Notes: generated by a model from the sequence alone, not told the origin. DNA of 64,000 nt from Sclerurus mexicanus (GCA_013396755.1 VWZF01003200.1:1-64000), one strand, 5' to 3'. Shown: positions 27,766 to 41,588, counted from the stretch's first letter. A program made the numbers and translations.

Positions 27766-30700
27766 ACATTCCCTGTTATATGAGAAAAAGTATGTGAAGG
27801 GACAAACATTCAACAGGGACTGAGCTTCTGCTCTTAAACTCTAAAAGCAGCTTAAAAAGCTTGTGTCTGAACTTCAAGACATTGTACATTTTTTACTCAT
27901 GTAAATCTTTGATTGGTTTATTCTCTTTATTTTGCTGAATTTCACTAGTTGCTGAAAAAGATTGTACTTATGAATAAAATTAAACAGCCATTCATCTGTG
28001 ATTATTTCCATAAGATGGTATTAAGAATAATGTTATGTGTTGGAAAACAGCTCTGGAAATCAGAAGACTCTATAGTTTTCCATTTTGGTAGAAGCTTATA
28101 GGATCCTTGCTTTTATTGTTTTGGTTTTATTTCCATATTTGGATATTTTCTATTGAATTCAATGCACAAGTGTCTTTTATTAATTATTTATAATACTGTG
28201 GTTTTATTTTTGTCCTCTATTGGGCTAAATAATCCATTAAGGAAAATTCTTGATACAGGAAAATACAATTCACAAAGGAAAATTGTTTTCATTTATTGCA
28301 AGTTCTTGTCTTAAGTATGAATGTAACAGAAAATAGGAACCTGACAGTAATTTGGATCGCTGTTTGGGCAATGTCTCAACTCTTTGCTCTGTTTGATAAT
28401 GTATTAAATATTTTCACTCATTACACTGAAACTCTACGTGCTTCCAAGCTTTTGAACTTCTGCACTTCCTGCACAGAGCTGATACATTTTACACCCAGGT
28501 AGAATGTATAGGTATATTGTGCTACTGGGAAGTTCATGTTTTGAATTCTGAATTTCCTAGGTAGCTAAAATGCTAAATAGCTAAAACATTTCTGCTATAT
28601 AATTATTTGCATATTTTATCACCATATTATTAAAAAGATGTAAAGAAACCACAATGGTTTGGAAACAAAAGCTGGTTTTCTATATTACACAAAAGAAGCT
28701 GAGTTCCTCAGAGGGAGATTTGAGCCTGAGAAGCCTCAATACAGTTACTTCCTATCATCTATAGCATATTTTTTTCTCCACTTTAAACATCAGTAGTTTG
28801 AGATTTTAAGTGAATGCAAGGACCAGTGCTCCATGAAGATGCATGAAAAGGAATTTGTCAGGCACTACTAATTGGAAATAATGTGGGTTTTCATGTTCAA
28901 GTCAGAAAGTTATGTTTAGGCCAGAAAACAGCAAAGCCATTTCCTCTGTAACCACTTCATATAAGTAGCCAGAGTCCTTCTCACTCTGGGAGATGACATT
29001 TTAATGAGGTCTCTAAAAAATCCTGATGTTTGCTTCACTGTTTCAGCTGGCTGAGGCTCCTGAGAGTGATTTGGGAGCAGACCAGCAGCTGCACACCTTG
29101 TATCCAGGAATGAAAAAAGCCGTGGTTTTAATCACATGATTCTTGAAATCAAAATGCCAAAATAGTACAACGTATTATTATCCTGACTCAGTAACACAGA
29201 TGATTTCATTGCTAAAAGGCCTAACTGACCTCAGTTATAAACCACAGGTTATTCTGTGCTGCAAAAGCAAACACTGTTTTCTATGTCTTCTTCTTACAAG
29301 TTATGTAATAAGGCTCAAAAACATTATTTGATACCTCACCTACTTTATTACACAGGATCTCTGGTGGAAGAAGTCAAGTGAGACAAGCTCAGAAAACAAG
29401 CACTGCCATACTGCCAGGGGAGACACATAACATTTTCACAGATGACTTGATTATCAACAAATTAGCACCAACGAAACAAATGGCTGCAATTCAGGAATTA
29501 CTGAAAGAAGATTTTTTTCCCAGAAAATGCCATAAATAGAGAAGTAAAGTAAGAAAAAAAGTATTTGTCACCCATGCAACAATGATTACCTTCAAACAAA
29601 ACATGACTCAAAGGAACTGGGAGATTAGCAGCTAAATAGGTTGCAACCTTTAGAAACAATCAACTTTTATACTGGCATTTTCAAGCAGAAAATGAAAGGA
29701 AGAAAGCTAGTTCCCTGCAAATTCTAAACTCAATATTATTTCATTTTCTGTTATCTGTTCTTGCCCAAAGTAGTGTTTGTTATCAAATTGCTACAAATCT
29801 CCTAAAAATTACTATGACAAGAAAACTTCCATCCACATTAAAGAAATAGTAATTTGAAAGCCTAATGCTAGAAATGCCACAATTTCACAGGTCTGCTCTG
29901 CATGATGAGACAAAGAGTTTTCTACTGCTTTTATAAAACTGTTTTTATCAGTGATGCTTATTCATGCAAGTCTTTATAACAAAATGTTACAGCTATCTCA
30001 TTTTTAATAAAATCCAAGTAAAAATAAATTAAATACTTAATAACAATACTTAATCATTTGAAATGGCTGTTGACTGGATATGAATGGATGTGAATAAAAG
30101 ACAGAGGATATACTAGTAAACTAACAACTATTTAAAAATTTCCTATCATTATTAATTGTTTTCAAGGCAACAAATGCCCGACAGGAACCATAATCTATTT
30201 CAGAGAACAGATTTGTGAAATATATATTAGATCTCTGTTCAGTGAGAGAACCCTATAGTTCTATAATATACCATATAGCTCTATATTATATGCTGTAGCA
30301 GTCAACCCTATAGCTGTTCTGAAGATCACTGATAGTGGGTAGATGACAGTTGCAAACATAAATAACTTTTTAGAGACTGGGACACAAGTTTTTCAGAGTT
30401 GCCTGGTGCTTTGAAGAGTTCTTTCCCTATCTCAACAAGACTTTTTTTCCTTGTCATCTTCCCTCTAGTTATGACTGAGGTGTATCTTAAACTCTCATTT
30501 AATCACATTTTTAATCTAGTCTTAATAATCATAGAAAACTGTCACATCCCTTTACATTAAGTCCTCTGAACGGATTTGAGATGTAGGTTATTTTTCAGTC
30601 ATAAGCTGCATAGATGACCAAACAAGTAAAAGAATGGATGAATCCTAATTCAGGGTCTGATGTAGCAGAATATGTGTCCTTAACATTAAGCTCATGAATC

Positions 30701-32577
30701 ACACAGATTACTTACACTCCTACATTTAAATAAATGAAAAGCTTAAATGTTGCACTGAATAGATGACATAATTTCTAAATTAGATGAAAATGTAATATTA
30801 ATTTGTATGATAGCTCACTGATACTTGTTTTTGAAGTGGTAAAATTCTACAAAACTGCTGAAGAAGCATTAGTCAAAAATTGCTTCACCTCTTCCTTGTG
30901 AACCCAGTTGCTCTTCCCTCAAAATCCTTCAATTTCAAAAACACTTCAGCAAATTATCCCACATTAAAATAAAACACTAATATGTAACAGCTGATAGAAC
31001 AAGATGGCACTGGATTGGAGATATTTTAGATATCTTCAAAAACTTATCCACAATTTTGTGAACTAAGAAGGAAAAAAGTAGAGACCATATGCTAAGTCCA
31101 GGTGATTGTGCAGCCAATATGACTACTCACAGACACAGGGTATTATGAAGTGTTAACAAATTAATGAGGTTTGCCTAGTCTGATATCAAAGTGGAAGATT
31201 ATATATACAAGTGACAGTGCAGAGACTAAAATTAATTTATGTAATTAATTTTTGTGTTGCTCACAAAAATAGATAGTTCTGTTGAATTTTATTGAATAAA
31301 GTAAACAGTATGGGAATGGCTAGCTGTTTCCTATGAAAATTGCTATAATCACAACTAGTGTATCAAAGCCAGCACACAAAGTTATTTAACTTCTGGCTAA
31401 ATCCTTGTTTGTTCTTAAACAGTCCACTGTGTTCTTAATTTTAAAAGCCATCCTTAAAAAAAAAAATTAAGTCTGAAGGGAAAATTTAATTTTTCTTTTG
31501 AAATCTAGCTCAAAAACTAGGGCGTTCATGTGGAAGTTTTACACACACAAATACAATTTGTGGTACATCAACAGGTATCTCATGAGTTTAGACATTGATT
31601 AAGGTTAATGACAACTATTTTTTTTTTTTCTGCTCACAAAGTCCTAAAAGGTATGAATCATTTTGAAGGAGGACAAAATGAGTGAAAGAAAACTCTGAGA
31701 TGAATGAGTCAATGGCACAAATTGGAAAAGTTGAGTTAGGAACAATGTCTAGAAAAGTTGCTATAAAAGAAACATCTAATGCTTAGGGTGATATTATCAA
31801 GTATTGCTCAACAAATCAGGAATTCACCAGGTGTGTCCCAAGAAGCAAATATAGCAAAGTATCTAGGTGTGACTGTTCCAACATAAACGCCTGTAATAGC
31901 CTTCCATTTTACTGCTGCTTTTGAAGTTTTGTCAAAGGAGCTGACCTTTAAGTAATGTATAGAATATATACAGGCAACATATCAAATTAAACACTTTTCC
32001 TGTTTTTAACACATGACATTTAAATACTCTTTTTATTGAACAATTTATAAAACTTTTACAGAATACTAAGAATTGTGGAGACTTTAAAAATGTTAATGAT
32101 ATAATTAACAGTCAGGGACATACCATCTTTGCACATGCAAGACAGTGATATTCCAAACCTATCATTATGAACTTTACAGTAATAGACAACCATCTGCTTT
32201 CATGCTAAAGCAGAAACATAGCATTTTTTCCAATCATGTAGGAATTTCACAATGAAGTAGATAAAATAGTTTAGCTAATAAAGAAAGAATGATACATTTA
32301 ATGTGAAGGTCAAAAAGCTTATTTACACAGAAAGGAGAAAGAAAAAAGAGCAGTACAGAGTACACTATCTACCCTTCATTGTATTCCCTATCTACATAAT
32401 ACCTACTTGCTATTGTATGACGCAGCATTCACTACTGGGTAATGAAGATTAATTTTACATGGGGAGCAGATTGTCTATGTTGAATTTAAATATAGGTATT
32501 TTAAAATAAACCTTGTACTAACTTAATTTCCAAGTAACTTTGGTAATTTTTAGTAATAAGAAAAAAAAACAACCCAC

Positions 32578-33203
32578 TGTCCTAGTTCAGCAGGTGGGAC
32601 CAGTTATCACTGTGTGGGGGTGATCAAAGCTCTGTATTCTACCCCCCTCTATTCATTTCCCAAGAACAATGGACCATTAGCAGCAGCTGCCCAGGGAGTC
32701 ATTAGCACCTTCACACCCAGCCTGAGGGAGCGTGGCTGCCAATGGGCCATCCACGGTTCAACAATACCCCATGGCTCAGAGTTAATCACCCATTGTGTGA
32801 GTCCCCGCCCTGGGGGAGGGACTGGGTAATCCCTGAAGGTACATAAGCGGGTATAAGAAGACCTTGGGGACTTGTTGGGTCTAGAGGAGCAGCATGACCT
32901 TGACAGGAGGAAGCCATCACTCTTGACCAGACCCCAGCCATCATCTGCACCAACAGGTTCTTTACTTTCTTTTGCTTTAGACTCGGGGGAACCACACGGG
33001 TCTCGGCACAAGGGCTAACAAACCCCTTTGGGCTTGTGCCCTGGAACACTGGGTTATACTGATGGGTTTTGGTGAGTTGAAAGCAGTTTTCTCTTTGTGT
33101 CAGTGTATTTATTGTAATACCTTTCATTAAATTGTAATTCTGATTTATAATCCCTCTTGTGGTGGGTCCATTTCTCCTGCCAGTTTACCCTTAAACCAGC
33201 ACA
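32578..33203 (+). mobile_element. Solo LTR, complete, 5-bp target duplication
   Basis: A 626-bp element with TG...CA ends, starting TGTCCTAGTTCAGCAGG and ending CTTAAACCAGCACA. It is flanked on both sides by CCCAC (32573-32577 and 33204-33208), a 5-bp target-site duplication as expected for ERVL-type avian elements. A TATA-like GTATAAG lies at about 32851 and an ATTAAA polyadenylation signal at 33126-33131, giving plus orientation. No internal retroviral genes remain, so it arose by LTR-LTR recombination. It is GC-richer than its surroundings. Confidence 0.88.
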
Positions 33204-33244
33204 CCCACAAAAACCCAACAAACAACAAAACAAACAAACAAAAA
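33204..33244. repeat. A/C-rich tract between two LTRs
   Basis: Sequence of the form CAAAAACCCAAC and (CAAA)n. With the target duplication of the upstream LTR removed, it is continuous with the A-rich sequence before 32578, so the solo LTR landed inside an older A-rich tract. Confidence 0.65.
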
Positions 33245-33743
33245 GTGTTGATAACACACCAGTGTTTTGGTTTCTACTGAGTGGGGCTGGCACAGCATCA
33301 GTGCTGTCTCTCAACATTCTGCCCACCCCATCTGGGGGTTGGGAGTGGGCAAGATCCTGGAAGGAGACACAATTAGACCAGCTGACCCAAATTAACCAAA
33401 GGAATATTCCCTACCATAGGACATCAGGTCAGATATAAAAACTAAGGAAAGGAGGAGGAAGGGGGAACATTTGTTATTTGCAATGTTTGCCTTCTGAAGC
33501 AATCACTACATGTGCAGAAGCCCTGTTTCCCAGGAAGTGGCCAGATGTTCCTTGGTGATGGGAAGTAGAAAATAAACCTTTCTTTTTTTCCCTTTGTTTA
33601 TGGGCATGCAAACTTTCACTTTTGCTTTAGTAACTGCCTATAAGTTGTTTTCCATCTTATTGCCTCTCACTGCCTAGCTTGGAAGGGGAGTGATAGAGTG
33701 GCTTGGTGGGCACCTGGTGTCCAGATAGGGTCAACCTGCTACA
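33245..33743 (+). mobile_element. ERVL-type LTR, 5' truncated
   Basis: Begins inside the LTR at TGTTGATAACACACCAG and runs through GACCAGCTGACCC, a TATA-like ATATAAAA at about 33433, an AATAAA at about 33571 and an end reading AGGGTCAACCTGCTACA. The first part resembles the LTR at 47680-48200 (TGAGTGGGG/TGAGCAGTG, CTGACC, CATCATG/CATCAGG). About the first 60 bp expected for the family are missing. No internal ERV sequence is attached. Confidence 0.75.
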
Positions 33744-36700
33744 GCATATGACCAATGCTGATAGCTGCAGTTTGAACTTGGCAAATGCATTGATTTGTAT
33801 GCATACTTTTCTATTTCCTTAGAAAAATGGAGATAGACTCCCATTTCATAAAGTTGTCATTTAGAGTTTTTTCAGAGGTAAGTACACTGTGTGTTTAAAT
33901 AAACTGGCTTCCCCCTAGTATATCCATAATGACAATTATGACTTGAACATATTTCTTGTAAGGACAGAACAACCTGCTGAGGTTTATTAGTCAAGAAACA
34001 ACTGAATAGAAAAAATAAAAATGCAATATTGCATTTATAACACACTATCAGGTTAAAACACCTAACTGAGAAAATGACATTCACTTGCTTTCACTCTAGA
34101 AGATGATCTTATACACTGTAAGAAAAATACAGTTGTTACTAAGAAATCAACTGGTGTATCTTGCCCTAGATATGAAATAAACAAATGCACACATTCTAGT
34201 CAAGCCAAGATATTCACACAGAATTTGTATGTGGTATGTCATGTTGACTGTTAATATGCCAGTTAAGTGTATGATATATTTTCTTGCTGAAATTTAGTTA
34301 ATGGTAGGTACAAGGCAGATCACAAAGAAAATTAATGAGAATATATTACTGAAACGAACAGGCATACATTGCAGCATGATTCAACAGATCACAGCTATCT
34401 TTACGGAGTCAAGAGACAATTTCCTCAACTGGAACACAGCTTCTACATTGCCTACAAGATAATTTACTTTCTCCATTGCAAGGCCTGTGGTAAATAATTA
34501 TAAAATGATTACTGATGCCCTTATCTCCTGTAATTATGAGCTCTTTCCTGGTTTCTTGAAGAACTTGTCTCTGAATATCAAAGGCCTATAATGATAGTTC
34601 AGTTGGGCAATTTCTGGTTTCATTACACTAAATTACCACTCTAATTGAAACTTTAGGATTCAATAAAATCAAAGTATGCTGCAGTTAATTTTCAGATACT
34701 AAATACAGGATACATCAAGTCATATCCTGATCTATATAAACATGCAAGGTGACAGCACACACTCTGGGATGTACCTGCCCCAGTGAGCTGCTGATGAGCA
34801 TGTCATGCTAGCACTAGCAAAAATGACAAGGCAGTTCCTCATGATGAAGGTGGGGTTTTAGAAGGTAAAAGCAGAGCTCTGTAAAAAGAGGAACTTAAGT
34901 TGTCTTCTCCACACAAAAGGAAAGAGAAGAGAGATGTTATTCTTTCAGTGCTAGAACTGACATCCTATGCAGAAATACTAATTGCTGTTAGTATCTCAAC
35001 ATCAGGCATGGCTACAAGCTTCAGGAAAGCAAATGGCATTTCTTCCCTTTTCCTAAAAAGAAATCTCATGGAAACTGGACATTCAGCTATTAAAAGGATG
35101 GTATGATCATACAGCTGAGGTTATATTCTCTAAATGAACTACTTGTTTCAGGGTTTCTTTAAAGCTTGTATTCTGATTTTATTGAAGGGTATGGTTACCT
35201 AATGTATCTAATGTAGGGTCTTAACTATCAGAGATTTGGTTATAACTGCAACTTAGTGTAATAGTCCCCTGCTTTTAATTTGCTCTTCATGTATTCATAA
35301 TTCAGTCATATCTTCACACATGATTTTTTAAACAAAATCACATAAACAGAGAGAAGGGAATTCCTTCATTTACACAGGTAATATAAACTTGAAAAATTTC
35401 CTTGGAAATGTAGTTGGAAGGCAACTCATCCCACTGTATGAATTCAGCAGGCCTGCACTGGTTAATCTTCAAAAGACAAAATGGCTTAGTATGCTGATTT
35501 TTGAATGAGCAAGTCAAAAATGGTTATTTCAGTGAATGAAGTAGGAGGTACTTCCTCCAAAGTCTGTGGCACAGGGAAGTACGTACTCTGCCCAGATAAT
35601 ATGACTCAAACACAGATTATCTAAGTTTCATTAAAAACGCCAAACTGTAGAAGGCTCCTGGAGACTGACAGATCAACTAGAAGGGCAGAAGAAGGCAACA
35701 ATCAGACACCAGTGCAAGGAACCAGTGGAGTCCAGACAGAGTGGTTGTACACTACAGACTGTTAAACCACAGGCTATCAAACTCCTGTGTAAATTTAACA
35801 TTGCTTACTTCTGGCATAACCCTTGGAAAATGCAAAAATCTGAGCACATCCAAAATAGTACAGATGATGCTGATACAAAGGATGCCAAGTGCATTCTTTG
35901 GAACACAGAAGGGAATTCTGGCACATAAAATGTGTGCAAATAAGGAAAACACTTCATTGAAACACTGAAAACACTTCATTGAATCACACATTGAATAGTA
36001 ACTAAATCTGTTATATTTGATGGAAACACAACTTTTTTTCATTCCATTATTTTATGTTGCATTTTCCACAGCTGCAGTGTATTGAAACCAAGTGCAAAGA
36101 GTATGCCCAGAGACCAAATATGTAAGAAATATTCACAAAATTCAATTTTAACACTGAAAATTTGAAAATATATGATTCAATTTATTACAAATTTGGGAAA
36201 GGCTGAATGGTAAAATATTCTCTGGTATCTAAGCAACACATGACAATTATTTTTTTATGAGCTGAGTCAGTGATTGCTTTCACATATAGTGGGTACCATG
36301 ACCTATTTTTAGACAGTCATACAAGGTGATGTTAGCTCAGATACACTGGCAGCCTGGTAAAGACATTTTTAACTCTATTTGCTTCTACTTCATACCATGG
36401 GAAGTTAATTGGGAAGATGACACAGTTGTATATCTAGTATGATCTAGGCAACTTTTTTGTTCTTTTTCTGTATACAAGTAATGCCTTTTAATGCTATGAG
36501 AATTATCTACTGCAATGGTACCTTAAAATCTAAAAAGAATTTTTGAAGCCAGCTATAAAATTTGTCCTAAAAAAGAATGTTCTGAAAAGAGTAATGTAAA
36601 CCAATTGCAATTACAAAACATAAATATTGATCAATTTGTCTTATAGCCTTGATTTTTTCTACAAAGAAACCAAAATTGTTCAAAGAACTGTTTTGGTTTT

Positions 36701-37223
36701 TTTTAATTCAAATTCTAATTAAAATATGCTCATTTGACTGATCCGTGCTTTATGAGCAGCAGTAGTAGAATAGAAATATAAATGGGTTCCAGAGTAAAAA
36801 AGGCCTTTTTCAGCAAAGGACCAGGCACAGTGATGAAAAAACTGAATTCATAGAAATGGAAAACACACAATCTTTGAAGACATCTTCTCCTTATTTTCAT
36901 AAGTTAACTTTCTTCTGTCCCAGAAATAAGGCACCAAAAAACATGCATTAAAACCATGCACAACAATTTTGCACAAATAAGGCAATACTTTTTCTCCCTA
37001 ACTCAAGTCTGCAACTCTTGGGGATGTGCCTGACATATCACATGTCTGCAGTGCAAATAAGTACTATTCGAATTACTTCAATGAATCTTCTCCTCAGTTA
37101 TCAACAGTAACTGGGATGAAAAGCAGAGAAACATGATGATCATTACTTCTTCCCCTTTTTCACCTTCAAAAAAGCGTACAACTCACATTTCACGCTAAGA
37201 CAGAAAAAAATAATCACAACTAC
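33744..37223. other. Intronic sequence next to the EGF exon
   Basis: No gene or transposon recognised. A 22-bp unit starting GAAAACACTTCATTG is tandemly duplicated at 35945-35988. Confidence 0.55.
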
Positions 37224-37453
37224 CTTTTTCGCAGAATCGACCAGTGAAGTGCAGTGGGCAGTCACACTGAAATGAGGTGGCTCCAGTAGGCAGAGAGAGA
37301 GTATGACAAGTCCCTCCATTGTAGCACAGTCTTTCCTGGCATAGAGATGGCAATTCAGGGGAAATCTGAGAGGGCACAACAGGTTCAGGCAACTGAGTCA
37401 CATCAGAAGAAACCACAGGGAATGCTGTTGGTAGATATGTGGGTGCAGGAATT
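37224..37453 (-). CDS. EYS: EYS exon: Pro/Ser/Thr-rich linker plus EGF-like domain
   Basis: This 230-bp internal exon follows a strong acceptor (TCTCTCTTCTTTCAG on the minus strand) and ends AAAAAG before a GTAGTT donor. It starts in phase 2, completing an Arg codon with the upstream exon, and ends in phase 1. About 37 linker residues rich in Pro, Ser, Thr and Val come first. A full EGF-like domain follows, with spacing C-x4-C-x5-C-x13-C-x-C-x8-C, including CYNGGTC and CDCPLHFTGRFC. No calcium-binding D/N-x-D/N-E/Q signature precedes the first cysteine. The CDCPLHFTGRFCE segment is, from memory, the same as in human EYS between the first and second laminin G domains. The reading frame is open through the exon, with no stop or frameshift, so the exon looks functional. 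The next exon, expected to begin another laminin G domain, was not found in the window. Confidence 0.9.
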
Positions 37454-38184
37454 CTGAAAGAAGAGAGACAACAAATAATAATAAAAAAAAAATGAGATCT
37501 AATTTTGCTACTACCCTTAAGCTTCAGTTAATAACTGTATGGGCTTCTTTTTTAGAAATTAAGACTTTACTCAAGAAAATGTGAGTACATGAGAAATTCC
37601 CAAATTAAGTCTCCATCCTGCAATCCAGCAAAATCACAATAAAGGTATTTTTTCTGTGAGGGAAACCTCCCTGCATGTGGCCCAGTTTGTACATGCTCTC
37701 ATAATTAATTTTTGGTGGATGCCAACAATGGATTAATAAATAAATACAGGCTTCACTTTTTTTTCAACTCTGTTTATTACTGCTTTTTGTTTCTTCCAGA
37801 GAGTCAAATTTATGACTCACTAAAACCATACAAATGTAAGACTACCAATTTACCAAGCAGAACAACTTATGTGCATTGCACAAATTAGTATGATGAGGGA
37901 AAAGCAATAAGAATCAAAAGTCACAAGAAGATTCATAACTTATTCAATAAGTGTTTTCAATTTAAAAAACATTCTCACTGCATTTTACATAAGAGATAGA
38001 CATTCTTCTTTCATTTCCTGGAGTTCAAGAAGTTCTATTTTTTCCCAGAAAGCAACTTCTAATTCTAAATTCTAATTTGGCATCAGTAATATTATAAAAT
38101 ACCTTACTATTTATACCTCCCTGCTAACTTAAAACTTTCTTAATATTTCTCTTATGTCTTAATGTTGTGCCAAAAAAATAATGA

Positions 38185-38602
38185 TCAGAGGTCTGGAGTG
38201 CCTCTGCTGTGAAGACAGGTTGAGGGAGTTGGGGTTGTTCAGTCTGGAGAAGAGAAGGCTCTGGGGAGACCCAGTTGCACCCTTTCAATACCTAAAGAGA
38301 TCCCACAGGAAAGATGGAGAGGGGCTTTCAATGAGGGCATAGGACAAGGAGGGGTGACTTTAAACCAAAGGAAGGTAGGTTTAGATTAGATATTTGGAAT
38401 AGATATTTTATTATGAGGGTGGTGAGGCACTGGGACAGATTGCCCAGAGAAGTCATGGATGTCCCATTCCTGGAAGTATTCAAGGCCAAGCTGGTTGGGG
38501 CCCTGAGCAAATTGGTCAAGTGGAAGGTGTCCCTGCCTATGGCAGTGGGGTTGGAACAAGATAATCTTTAAGATCCCTTTCAACCCAAACCTATGATTGT
38601 AT
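38185..38602 (+). mobile_element. CR1 LINE 3' end, plus strand
   Basis: A typical CR1 3' region: GTTCAGTCTGGAGAAGAGAAGG, GAGGGTGGTGAGGCACTGG, GTATTCAAGGCCAAGCTGG, then GTTGGAACAAGATAATC, CCCTTTCAACCCAAACC and TATGATTGTAT. It is 5' truncated and diverged. Open frames on the opposite strand are antisense artefacts. Confidence 0.9.
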
Positions 38603-39161
38603 AAAAGAGACATGAGGTTGAACTGGAATTTCACTAACATTTTGGGCAAAACAGAGCACAGAAATTAAGTGCCTAATGCAATGATTTATAGAAATCACTG
38701 TGAGTGAAAGACAGCATTTCTGGCAGTGTGTTAAACATCAACAGTCAAATGCTTACATATTTTGGTGAAAAGGGTGACATAAATCTGCTTTACAAAAGTA
38801 AAAATTAAAAAAAATTAATAATTTATTGGCCCCTCCTGCAGCCTCCCCTTTCTCTTTGTTGCCTGCTTTTGTATCAGCTAAAAATTCTGCTTCACCATAT
38901 TTTAGAGTTCAGAGTATGTCTTAAAAAGAAGCATTTAAAAAGGAATTATATACCAATAGAGTGCAACTGCAGAGGCAAGGTAGATGGGGACACAGCAGTA
39001 TAATGGGATGCTGTCAGTGGGACATCCAGGGATCCGTTTTGTTAAGTCTAGCTTCCAAATTTTCTATGTACCTCATTTAGTCATGACAACCTGAAAACTG
39101 ATTTTAATATTTTTGTTGAAACCATATGTTAGAGAGTACTAACAAATTTCAGAATATTCAA

Positions 39162-41588
39162 AAAAAACCCCACAGAACACAACCCAGGTAAGTATGTTGT
39201 CTATAAATGTTGTCACTGTTAAAAACTCATTTCTCTGATTTACCAATACAGAAAAGAAAAAAAAAAGAAAAAAGAAAGATACATGCCAAGAGCAGGTTGG
39301 AAGGAAAATAAGCTGGAGAGAGAAAGGAGAGAAATAATTCAGGACAAGATAAATATCTAAAGGGACCCAGAGAAAGACACAGTAAGTGAGAAAGGAGTGG
39401 AGGCTGGAAAAGAACAAAAGGGACACAGGGCTTATGTGACAGTAAAGAGATGTGCAGAGCTATAATGGTGTGGAAAACATTAGAATGGGATAATAAATAG
39501 GGTCGCAGACTGCATCCAAAATATAAAACAGCCAAAAGACACACACTATGGTGCTTAGCAATGAGGATTTCAAGGCAGTTAAAAGCCATCTACTTTATAT
39601 GAGACAAAAGCATCCAAAAAAGATGGCACTCAAGAAGAAGGCTGAAAATAAATCCCTGGAATATTTTTGAGGCTGAGAACTTGCAGATAAAAAGTTTGAA
39701 ACTTTTAGAAAATAAGAGACTTCCTGTTTATTTCCATTTACACGAATAGAAAAACAATATTCATTTCCATTTACATGAATACAATGAAAACAAAGAATTG
39801 CTGGATTTATAACAGTATTTTTCTCCTAAGGGAGATAGCTAACATGATCTTCATGTAGGCTATTCCGTTCAGACCAGCATTAGGTGTGCAATAACCTGTG
39901 TGTTATCTGCTACCAGGCTGTGGCACATCAAATTAAAAATGCTTAGTCACTTGTTGCTGAGATTACAATCATTGATTTAAAAAAAAATTAAACAAAACTC
40001 TTCATTTTCTTCCCAAGTATAACCTCAATGTTGTATAAACTCTGAACTAATTTACATTTACTAAGGTACATTTACATTTACTAATTTACATTTACATAAA
40101 GATTTACAAGAGAAATTTATTGGGAGCAATTACTGATATTTGGGTTGATTTTTCTGTTAAAAAAAATCTACAACAACTACATGAAACATGAGGAATAAAC
40201 AGGGCATAAACTAAGCTCTCACTACTAGCTATTAGGGAGATCAGTTTTCTAATGACAGATAATCCTATACAAGACCAATGCAAAATTTTCTCCTCTGAAC
40301 CTGGTCACAGCTACCACCAGGGGTGAAATGCTGAACAAGAGGGAGAGCTGTCTGACTGGCAGGTCATATATTCTTGTGTCCACTGGAAGCACTGGATTCC
40401 AGCTGTGGAAATTTCACATCCCCTTTCTGTTAGGAACCTACTGTTTTCCTCTAAAATAGAATCACAGCAGTGTGCAGTAAATGAAATTTTATGAGGGCAA
40501 GTAATGCATCCTCGTTTCATTTTTTGGTTGACATTCTAATCCACAGAGAAGAAAGAAAGGGAAGCTCCTTGGTAGGCTGATTTCTCCCCAGTTCATTTGC
40601 TAATTTTTCACAGGATGTCAGGCTTTGCAGTGCTGTTCTGGATGTTTTGCTTCTAGATGGTGCCTGATTGCATACGTGCCAGCACTGCTTCCCGGTGCCC
40701 TGTAACTCCCAACCTTACCACAAAAGCAGGATGAGTTTGCTGGAGGTGGTTGGTGGGGCAAACATCAACAGCTGTGCTCACAAGCCATTGCAGCTGCTGC
40801 TGTGAATAAGCAATGACCTCAGATTAATGAATTTTAACTAAAACATTATTTGAATAATGAGCTGAATCTGGGAAGTGTTTAAAGTAAAATAATACTTGAA
40901 GTGTTAAAAGTTTTGACAAAGTGTAACAAAAATATATCAAACAAAACTTGATTCACTGTTACTACACACTAGGCTCCAATTTCATGGTTTGCTTTTTTTT
41001 TTCTTCAATTTCCCAGCCTGTCACTGCCTCTTAGATCCATAACACACACAAATATCTTCTAACTTGCTGCAAACATAAACACATTGCTTTTGATCTTAAA
41101 ATGAGCTCAAAAAGTTGAGCTTTAAAGGCCTGAAACTTGTGTTTCATAGCTAAGTGCATGTAAGCTTGAAATGCTTGTCTAAACATAGACATTAATGTAA
41201 TTTGAAGTATTTTTTTATTTTACATTACATTGTTTGCCACTCAAGAAAATGTATGATGAACTGAGTGGCAGGAATATAGCACTTAGGGATCAAGGGATCA
41301 TGCTCCATGTTATGTTGTTAAACCAAAAGCACACATACCTAAACCAACAGTGCTTCTCTCTCCCCTACGCTGTCCTCTATTCAATAAGAGCCTGAACCTA
41401 TTTGGGGAGTTAGAGGCACTGCAGCTTCAAAAGTTAACAAACTATCTGGGATGCTCCAGCTGTGCACTGACCTGGCAGTGATGGGCTCAGCCTTGATGGG
41501 AACTCAGGTGGGTGTTGTTGGTTTAACCCCTGCTCTGTGGCCAGTGACCAGGGCCAAGAAGGGTGTTAAGTGCAAAGAAGGGAAGCCT
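39162..41588. other. Intronic sequence, little structure
   Basis: An A-rich tract lies at about 39160-39290. Partial direct repeats of a TTTACATTTAC-like unit occur at 40050-40095 and a TTCCATTTACA unit at about 39730-39775. A somewhat GC-richer stretch at 40590-40830 has no recognisable content. Confidence 0.5.

Larger units (their letters stand above)
25491..32577. other. Intronic sequence, little structure
   Basis: No gene seen. It includes a T12G9 tract (about 25937-25996), an A/C-rich tract (about 27705-27765) and an AT-only stretch near 30240-30290. Confidence 0.55.
1..37223 (-). other. EYS: EYS intron, partial (3' side runs off the window)
   Basis: At least 37.2 kb lie downstream of the EGF-exon donor at 37223-37222 without a recognisable next exon. 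The sequence is AT-rich and scattered with stop codons in all frames. It contains the CR1 block at 23-25.5 kb, two LTRs at 32.6-33.7 kb and low-complexity tracts. Very long introns are typical of EYS in other vertebrates, where the gene spans a very large region. Confidence 0.65.

Noticed and set aside
32649..33127. Overlapping minus-strand open frames of 113-120 codons
   Set aside because: They are antisense to the non-coding solo LTR.
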